Part shown: positions 57,156 through 64,000 of the stretch, one piece after another | Layout of the letters: each line of letters begins with the position of its first letter | Position numbering within the stretch: the stretch's first letter is position 1 | Origin: Anaeramoeba flamelloides | Lineage: Eukaryota; Metamonada; Anaeramoebidae | Direction: 5' to 3' | Length of the DNA: 64,000 bases | Assembly (NCBI GenBank): GCA_027625915.1 | Contig: JANTQA010000023.1 | Location: 20,460,001 to 20,524,000, forward strand | The notes under the pieces: model-generated | Database searches by the model: none | What the model was told of the DNA's origin: nothing | The model's input: only the letters and a program-made list of their open reading frames with translations | Position numbers and translations under genes: made by a program

Positions 57156-58850
57156 TTAATCAAGCTCGGTGAAGTCTTGTTTTCCACCACTTTTGTTTTC
57201 ATCATTAAATTGAATTAATGGTTCTTGAATATTTTTACCAGCAGTGTATTTTATTTTGGTGATTTTAGAATTAATTCCAAAGGATGTTGGCAAATTGGAG
57301 ATTAATGACATCATTCCATTCAAATCGTAAGGCAAGTATAATGTTTTATGACCAGAATTTCTGTTGATTGCAGAGAGCATGGTTAAATATCTTTGTGCGA
57401 TTTGGTATTCACTTCTTAAGACACCATCTGGTTGCAGTGCTTCCGATAACATATCTAATGCAAGTGCTTCAGCGTGTGCAACTTCGATTTTGGCGCTAGC
57501 TTGTCCCTCTGAAATTTTTTTTGTTGCCTCTATAAATTTTTATTTAATTATCGAATTTGAATTATTTTTGATTGTGTGTATGTATGTTTGTGTTGTAAAA
57601 GAGCCAATGAACATTTTTAGATCAATACCACAAAATAAAACACCACCTCCTTTCGGATCCATTTCCAAAAAGAATAATAAATAATAAATTATTCAAAAAA
57701 AATTCAAAGAACAAACCTTGTTTAGCTAAACCTAAATTGACGTATTCTAATCTTCTACCTTCGGCTTCAAGTTTAATAGCCATTTTTTTACCTTCAGATT
57801 TGATAAAGTCACCTCTTCTTTCTCTTTCTGCGATCATTTGTTTCTTCATTTGAGCAGCGATATTGGACTTTGGTCTCAAATCTAACAACTCCATTCTTAA
57901 GGTTTCAACACCCCAGTTTTTAAACAAGGAATAAAATTCTCGGACCAAGTTTTCATTGATTCTTTTTTGGGAAATCAAGGCTTCTGTAAAGGTCATTTCA
58001 CCAAAGACCTCTTTGATTTGTGTTTGTGCAGTATTCGAAAGGGCAATTTGCAAATCTGCGACATCGTAGACTGCCTTGTAAATTGAGGTGATCCTATAGT
58101 ACATTAAAGCATTGACATCCAAAAGGACCGTGTCTTTGGTAAAGACCTCTTGTCTTAAAAAATTAAATACAGACTCTCTCATGTCTATTCTGTGGTGAAT
58201 AGTGGTTTTATCGATCATGCGTCCCATTTCGTTCATTTCCACAACCCGCCACTATAATGCCAAATTTGGGGTTTTGTGTTTTTGTTAAAGTTTTTTTTAT
58301 GTTTTGTGTTGGTGTTTTTTGTTGGTGTTGTTAATTAAAGTGTTTTTTTTTTTTTTGTTTTTTTGAAAAGAAAAGAAAAAATTAAAATTAAAAAATAAAC
58401 ACAAATTGAGAAAAACATCATGAACCAAAAATAAAAAGGAAAAATAAAAAAAAAAAAAAACAAAGAAGAAAAAAAGATAAAATAAAAATGTTTTTTTCAA
58501 ATTTAAATAAAAAAAATATTTGTTTTTTTAAATTCAAAACACTTCCTAAGATGTTTATTGAAAAGATATTAAATTTTGAAAAAAAGGAGAGGTTAAAAAT
58601 AAAAAGAAAAAGAAAAAAAGTAATTTTTTTCTTCAAATTTATTTCTTACCTGAAACGATCTCGGAGAATCAATAAAAGGAGTGATAAAGTGAAGCCCACT
58701 ATTCAAGACTTTTTTAAATTTACCAAAGGATTCTATAACGATACCTTCTGATTGATGGACTACAACAATTGATTTTGCTAATAATGCAATGATTATTAAT
58801 AAAACAATACCTGCAATTACTCCTCCGACAATACCACCTGTGCTACTCAT
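57156..58850 (-). CDS. Stomatin/SPFH (band 7) membrane protein, three exons
   Basis: Exons 58650-58850, 57717-58251 and 57156-57529, joined in phase 0 and phase 1 through introns of 398 nt (GTAAGA ... ATAG) and 187 nt (GTTTGT ... TATAG), give 369 residues. Residues about 8-30 form a hydrophobic anchor (GGVIAGIVLLIIIALLAK). The SPFH domain follows: VVVHQSEGIVIESFGKF, GLHFITPFID, then HHRIDMRESVFNFLRQEVFT, DTVLLDVNALMYYRI, KAVYDVADLQIAL and LRPKSNIAAQMKKQMIAERE. The AERERRGDFIKSEGKK and EGQASAKIEVAHAEALALD stretches form the helical oligomerisation part. Stomatin and slipin-type proteins build ring-like scaffolds in plasma or mitochondrial membranes and modulate channels or proteases. The hydrophobic anchor without a targeting extension favours plasma-membrane or endomembrane stomatin-like. 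The start ATG directly precedes the anchor. Confidence 0.93.
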
Positions 58851-58899
58851 AATTAGTTAATATAAAAATATATTGTTTAAAGAAAAGTAAAGTTTTAAA

Positions 58900-59277
58900 A
58901 AATGATTGTCCAAACTGGTATAAGTTGAACATAAAACAACTATCTTGTTTTATGGACGTTAAGAACAAAAATTGGACAAGAAACACTCCAACAACATAAA
59001 ACAATCGATCAGAAAGTTTGTTAGAATATTTATTAAAACTTTTAAAACACCCTTTTTTGAAATATCTTGGAAAAACAATTTTTTGAAATTTAGAACTTTT
59101 ATAACTTTTTTCAAAAGATTTTCTAATTCAATTTTCTTTTTCAAATCAAGCCTTGAAACAATTCATTTTTTTCACGAATTTCACAATATATCTACCAAGA
59201 ACACTTTTCAAGTTGTTAAAATACGATTGAAATATTGGTATGAAAAGAAATATAAAAACTTTTTATTTGACCCTTGA
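58900..59277 (+). CDS. Possible small gene divergent from the SPFH gene
   Basis: An open frame of about 105 codons ends at 59277 (for example FEISWKNNFLKFRTFI, HFFHEFHNISTKNTFQVVKI, RLKYWYEKKYKNFLFDP). It has no ATG of its own near the start; a short ATG-led piece at 58901 (MIVQT) could join it in phase through a 48-nt GT-AG gap, shorter than the secure introns here. Composition is strongly Phe/Lys/Asn-biased. No family recognised; it may be chance. Confidence 0.25.
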
Positions 59278-59290
59278 AAAGATTTGTTAA

Positions 59291-59460
59291 TGGACGAGTC
59301 TCTATTATTTTTTTTTTGACCAATTTCTAAATCAGGATTCCTTGTCTAGAAATAAAATTTAATATTGAAAATAAACAGGATTTTCAAATCGAAGTAATTG
59401 TCAAAAAATTTACCCATCTCTATTAAATTTTGATAAAAAAATTTAATCGAGATTAGTCCC
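59291..59460. mobile_element. TTAA-flanked MITE family 2, copy c
   Basis: Between TTAA at 59287-59290 and 59461-59464. It is the reverse orientation of copy a: starts TGGACGAGTCTCTATTATTT, ends TTTAATCGAGATTAGTCCC, with the internal TTTCTAAATCAGGATTCCTT ... CTAGAAATAA palindrome. Confidence 0.7.
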
Positions 59461-59464
59461 TTAA

Positions 59465-60663
59465 AAACATTCTACTCATAAAAATTCAAACGGATTAAAA
59501 TTGCTACTGCTTTAGTTTTTTGAATCTTAAAGTCTGGTTTCTTGTATGTAGGAATTTTAGTTGACTCCAGGTATCATGAAAAAGATACCTAGCCAAAATT
59601 GGAAATCGGAAATTACAACAAATTTTTTGGAAAACTCTATTTAAAAAAAAAAAAATTTCACTTTATTTTCAATTTTAATTTTTTATTAAAAGAGAGTTCT
59701 TGAAGAAAGAGATTGTAATTTTTCATCATAGTTATTTGATTCATAATCTGTGTTGATATATTGGTGAACAAAATAAATCTAAACATAAGATTTTAGAATT
59801 TAAGATTAAAAAATCTATCTCCAGCCATAATTTTTTACCATTAAAAATTAAAATATCTGCAAAAAAAAGCAAAAATAAATACATTGACTTTGGTGCTCGG
59901 ATGAAATATCTCATATGGTTTCCACTTTTTGGAATTTTGTAGAGTTACTCTTATCATTTTTTTTCCTCAAAAGTAAATGAGGACAAATATTCTCAAACTA
60001 TTATGGAAAAAGAGTGAAACAAGAAACAAAAGCTCAATAGAATTTTTAAATGTAAACCTTAACTAAAAATAATAGTAAGATCAATTAATAAAAGAATAAA
60101 TAAATAAATAAAGACAAAATGGAGGATGAAACATATTCATAATTTTTTTAATACTATCTTTTGGTCGAAGATATTTTTCTTTGATTGATAAATTTTTAAA
60201 AATTTATCGAAAAATTTGACTATTTTTGAGATCTCCAAAACTCATTAGATTTTGATAATAAAATAAATACAAATTATATTTATTGGTATGATTAATAATA
60301 ATATAAATGTTTATTATTTGAATTTAATTGGTTTTCTTTTTAAATTGGTTTTACTTTTTTGTATTCTGTTAAACTTTAAAATAAAAATTGCACTTTTCTT
60401 TTTTTTTTTAACTTTTTAATTCAGTTATAAGATATTGGATAGTAAAAAAATTAAATCTATTTTAATTTGTTATACTTTTTATTTTTGAGGTTTGTTTCAT
60501 TATTTTGACTATTAATAAAATTGTAACCAAATTTAATTCTAATTTAGTTATTTGTAGTTTGCTTTTAAGTTTTTTTTTTTTTTTATTTTTTATTATATAA
60601 TATATTTTCTTATTATAACAACACAAAATCATATAAATCATTATACAAAAAGCTACAGAAGAA

Positions 60664-60704
<41 letters not shown>

Positions 60705-60810
60705 AAAAAGAACAACAAAATATAAAAAATTGTTGTTAATTCAAAAGAAAAAACTCACCAAACACTGATTTTAGTAGACCATTGATTATTACACCTAAAT
60801 TAATTATTAA
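59465..60810. other. AT-rich intergenic DNA
   Basis: No intact gene. A 27-codon, GC-richer stretch at about 59880-59962 (minus; SKKWKPYEIFHPSTKVNV) may be a decayed coding fragment. A 36-nt (AT)n run is at 60667-60702. Confidence 0.4.
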
Positions 60811-60813
60811 TTA

Positions 60814-60999
60814 CAGCAAGTTTCAAATTTAATATACAAACTTTCGACGAAATTTAAGGCAGAAAAAACCCTCAAATCAAAGCACATTTTTTGGAAATTT
60901 TTTTACTAAAAAAAAAATCCGAATTTTGCGTCTTAATTTAAGATTTTTATTGTGCCTTAAATTGGGTTGAAGTTTATGTCTTAAAAGTGAAACTGACTT
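60814..60999. mobile_element. Hairpin MITE family 1, copy g
   Basis: Between TA at 60812-60813 and 61000-61001. Left CAGCAAGTTTCAAATTTAAT, right TGTCTTAAAAGTGAAACTGACTT. Interior arms TTCGACGAAATTTAAGGCA and TGTGCCTTAAATTGGGTTGA still pair. Confidence 0.7.
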
Positions 61000-61379
61000 T
61001 ATTTCTTTCAATTACTATCTGTATTTTTTCTTTCTCTCATTCTTGATATCAAAAAAATTTTTTCTAAGGAAAAATAATTAAAAATATTAAAAAACAGAAT
61101 ATGAAAACAAAAAAAAAATAGATTACCATAAAAAAAAATAATAGAAAAAAAAATATATTATTGAAATTTTACAATAAATCCAAATAAAAATTTCATTGAA
61201 ATTCGTATTTAACCCCATTCAAATTTCCATTCAAATTTTAATTATTACTAAAAATAAAAAAATCAAATTTAAATTATTTTATGAAAATATTTAATCAAAC
61301 AATACTCTCAGATTTATAACCTTTTGTTTCATCAGTTCAACAATAAATATATTAAAAATGAAAAAATCAAAATTTGAAT

Positions 61380-62200
61380 TTTAAAAATATTATAAAAATG
61401 AAGGGATAGGAGTTTATCAAGGGGATCCCCTTTCTCAATTAATGCTTGTATTCTCCAGACATGTTTTAATTGAAAAAAAAACATATTAAGTTCATTATGT
61501 TCAAATGTTTGCAGATGACTTAATTTTGATAATGGAAGGACCAATTCCAGAAATTGACAAAAAGTTCATATTAATCTTTAAAATTATCTGAGAATTTGGA
61601 ATAAACCCTAATACTGATAAAACTTTAAAATCAAATCAATTATCCAAAATAAAGTATTTAGGAATTTGGCTAGAAAAAAAAAAACATTTAAAAAAAACTT
61701 CAAAAAATTAAAAGCAAATTTTAAAAAAATCAAAATGATTTTTAACCAACAACAATTAAAAAATGGAGTAAAATTACAAATGTTTAAATCAATATGTATG
61801 AGCCAACTATTTTATAGTCTCGTTATTTCCAATTTAAAACACAAATATTTTGACTCAATAGATGTTGGGATAAATAAAATAGTCTCAAAATTTTTTAAAA
61901 ATTTAATCCACACTCTCCAAGAATAATAAATAAAATTGAAGCAAAAATAGACTAGGTAAGAATTTTAATCTACAAAAAAAGATTTAAACTCAACAAAAAA
62001 ATTAGAAATTTTCGGTTTGATCACATTTCAAAAAATTTAAAATTTTCCAAAAAAGACAACAAAAATATTAATTGGAAAGCAGAAAATTTAAAATAGCAAA
62101 ATGTGAATCTTAATCAATTTAGAGAAAACTTAATAATAACTAGAGCTTGGATAATTTTTTTTGAAGATTTTTACTGTATTTTAAATTAAAATTTTGAAGA
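61380..62200 (+). mobile_element. LINE copy D, broken
   Basis: RT blocks are readable in one main frame: GIGVYQGDPLSQLMLVF, then HYVQMFADDLILIMEGP (the F-A-D-D catalytic block intact), FGINPNTDKT, KIKYLGIWLEKKK (the L-G block after the palm) and FKSICMSQLFYSLVISNLKH in the thumb/connection region at 61666-61926. Several stops interrupt it. Downstream IYKKRFKLN aligns with the IYKRRYKL block of copy C. Diverged from copies A-C, so perhaps another subfamily. 5' truncated. Confidence 0.75.
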
Positions 62201-62465
62201 AATTGACTTACTTTTTTCATAATACAAATTTTGAGGTTTAAAACATAAACAAATTCGAAAACGTGTTTGATTTAAAAATTTATCATTATTTTCTTTCATT
62301 TCAAATTAATCAATAAAAAAATACCTTCTTCTTTTAGAAAATCATTATTATCTTGGTTTTTTTAATTTTTTTAGAACCATAATTTATTCTTTAAAAAAAT
62401 TTATACAAACAACACACTTACCAATATTATTATTCTTAAAATTAAAATGAAAAACTTTTTTAAAA
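62201..62465. other. AT-rich DNA after LINE copy D
   Basis: Probably the decayed 3' part of the LINE. No hairpin array follows this copy, in contrast to copies A, B and C. Confidence 0.35.
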
Positions 62466-62469
62466 AATA

Positions 62470-63110
62470 TCAAATATATTAAGTTATTTAGATCTGAAAA
62501 ATATAACATCATTATTTTATATTTTTTTTAATATTTTTACTCGATAAAAATAACATTTTTATCAGAAACTACCAATAATATTTTGAAATTATGTTTCAAC
62601 AAAATGAAAAGCAATTAACAATATTTGAAATAAAATTTGTTATTTTTAACTTTTTTATTTAAATTATTAAGAAATTAAGAGAAATAAATAAAGATTCAAA
62701 TAAAATAAAATTAAATAAATAATTATTATATAAACTTTGTTTCAGTCAAAAAAGTACCCAATTTTTTTAATAAAATATCAATTATTGTTTCTAAATAGCC
62801 TTTGAATAAGAGATAAGAAACAACAGGTAGAATAATACCGATCAAAGGATTGTTGATATATTCATGAAATAAAACCAAAAAATCCAAAATTTTCTTCAAA
62901 ATAGAAAAAAACTACAATTCTTTAATCCCAATTGAGAAAAACAAGAATATTCATTTTGATCTTCAATTGAAGACCCAAAGAAAATTTCAATAGAAATCAA
63001 TATCATTTGTCAACAATCATTTTTACTATTTCAATAACATTAAAATAACACATTTTTACCTATGTGACTGTCGATCTTGCAATCAAAAAAACATTTGAAA
63101 ATGAATTAGG
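62470..63110 (-). repeat. Dispersed repeat R3, copy 3 (reverse)
   Basis: Reverse complement of R3: TAAACTTTGTTTCAGTCAAA, TATCAATTATTGTTTCTAAA, TATTCATTTTGATCTTCAAT, AATAGAAATCAATATCATTT and TATTTCAATAACATTAAAAT. The two plus-strand copies lie at 33090 and 41160. Confidence 0.55.
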
Positions 63111-63276
63111 TGTTAAAAAAAAAAGCAAAAAAAAATCCAGTAAAATATTAAAAAATGATTCAATTTTTAATTTTCCTGAATAAATTTTTTCTTCTAATAT
63201 CAATTCAAATCCTTTAGACACATGCAATTCACCAATTATAACTGGGCGACCTTTGACTGGACAATAGTTTACATAT
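63080..63276 (-). CDS. Coding-like block next to the right-edge gene
   Basis: Open from about 63276 to a stop near 63063 on the minus strand: NYCPVKGRPVIIGELHVSKG then FELILEEKIYSGKLKIESFF, after which it becomes background-like. It lies just past the stop of the right-edge gene in a different frame and has no ATG. It could be a further exon of that gene, an exon of another, or a decayed piece. No family recognised. Confidence 0.3.
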
Positions 63277-63283
63277 GATAAAC

Positions 63284-64000
63284 TTATTTATCAATTGGTA
63301 ACTTTATTAAATCATCATCAGATGAAAAATTAAGTAAACTTATAGTTTGTGAAGGGCCAATAGTAGACACTGCAGGTATATCACGAGGGAACTCTGATTT
63401 GTAAGATCTGGAAAGAAGTTGTTGTATTTCATCGAACCAAACAATTAAAAAATTTCTAATATGGAATTCATCCCCCGTAGGAAACTCATTACTATTGTCG
63501 TATCTGTCTGTTAAATTTTCTTTTATTATTAAGCAAGCAGTATCAGCATTTGGAGCAATTATCCACGATGCATATAAATTCAAAAAAAAGTCCACTTCCT
63601 TCATTAATTTAAACATTTGTATATTTCTGTCTTTATTGATTGAACCAAAGGCTATTATATAAAACAACCTCATTCTCCGTTTAGCGATCAACAATAAATC
63701 TTGAACCGTGATCTGCTCATCTCTTGAAAGAAAGTTATTACCAATTAAAATTTTTCTAACAAAAACATGGACATTACCGACAAATCTCGAAAAGCTTTTC
63801 AGAATTTGATTTTTAAAATAAAAATTGCCCTCTGATTGATAAATTGTGATACGAGATTTATTACCTTTGAAAAACGATGCCAACTTATTTAAAAGAATCC
63901 AATCCCGTTTGCAATAATAATTAATATAATTGTATCCAAAGGGATTCAACAGAAATTGACTTTCCGTTGAAGGCAATAAATTAAATCTCTTATCGAGAAT
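63284..64000 (-). CDS. Unrecognised protein, C-terminal part (runs off the window)
   Basis: At least 238 codons are open up to the window edge, with no ATG, so the gene begins to the right of 64000. The sequence is rich in aromatic residues and well mixed: FLLNPFGYNYINYYCKRDWI, LKSFSRFVGNVHVFVRKIL, ITVQDLLLIAKRRMRLFYII, YASWIIAPNADTACLIIKEN, FPTGDEFHIRNFLIVWFDEI, then FPRDIPAVSTIGPSQTI and an acidic tail FSSDDDLIKLPIDK. It looks like an alpha-helical globular domain; no signal peptide, membrane span or catalytic motif is visible in this part. Composition and length make it a real gene. Function unknown. Confidence 0.65.
   Translation of the reverse strand: MLDKRFNLLPSTESQFLLNPFGYNYINYYCKRDWILLNKLASFFKGNKSRITIYQSEGNFYFKNQILKSFSRFVGNVHVFVRKILIGNNFLSRDEQITVQDLLLIAKRRMRLFYIIAFGSINKDRNIQMFKLMKEVDFFLNLYASWIIAPNADTACLIIKENLTDRYDNSNEFPTGDEFHIRNFLIVWFDEIQQLLSRSYKSEFPRDIPAVSTIGPSQTISLLNFSSDDDLIKLPIDK

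Noticed and set aside
57364-57684. Plus-strand open frame of 106 codons
   Set aside because: Opposite-strand shadow of the SPFH gene's third exon and intron 2.
60667-60702. (AT)n tract as an origin or attachment site
   Set aside because: Ordinary microsatellite; similar runs at 24126 and 46872 and nothing else to support an origin.

Overview
The window is eukaryotic nuclear DNA from a very AT-rich, repeat-laden genome. Spliced genes are small islands in long stretches of homopolymer-rich sequence. The confident genes are a strictosidine-synthase-like secreted protein, an RGS + DUF547 signalling protein with poly-Asn tracts, a GSK3-type kinase, a stomatin/SPFH membrane protein, a Cys-rich single-pass membrane protein and a Glu/Lys/Thr-rich coiled-coil protein. 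This set, the poly-Asn tracts and the GT-AG introns (mostly about 80-400 nt) suggest a free-living amoeboid or flagellate protist. An Anaeramoeba-like organism is my best guess, from the RGS/DUF547/PAS-like gene content alone, and I hold it weakly.

Layout. 1-7.3 kb: degraded hairpin cluster, transposon fossils, faint coding remnants. 7.4-8.6 kb: intact secreted beta-propeller gene. 8.6-17.7 kb: repeats, with a LINE copy (13.2-15.8 kb) that carries three other insertions. 17.8-25.4 kb: one large RGS-DUF547 gene whose RGS domain is cut by a 4.46 kb intron filled by two head-to-head LINE copies, a TTAA-flanked MITE and hairpin modules. 25.7-29 kb: Tc1-like and other repeats. 29.2-30.4 kb: coiled-coil gene on the minus strand. 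31-34.4 kb: hairpin array and inverted repeats. 34.5-37.8 kb: a likely PAS-like multi-exon gene (minus) and a likely small spliced gene (plus), both inferred from exon reading. 38.9-43 kb: repeats, including a 20-nt G run. 43.6-45 kb: Cys-rich membrane protein and a possible neighbour. 49-52 kb: a cluster of small likely genes and the GSK3-type kinase. 57-59 kb: SPFH gene. 59-63 kb: MITEs and a fourth LINE copy. 63.3-64 kb: an unrecognised gene running off the right edge.

Genes and mobile DNA. Two signalling proteins (RGS-DUF547 and GSK3), a membrane-scaffold protein and two secretory-pathway proteins lie here, but nothing in the layout ties them into one pathway. The most distinctive content is the mobile and structured DNA: a hairpin MITE family with CAGT-type ends and TA duplications, a TTAA-flanked MITE family, LINE copies as an inverted pair, and modular arrays of 60-70 nt perfect or near-perfect hairpins that recur beside or inside the LINEs. 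I found no tRNA, rRNA or CRISPR array by eye.
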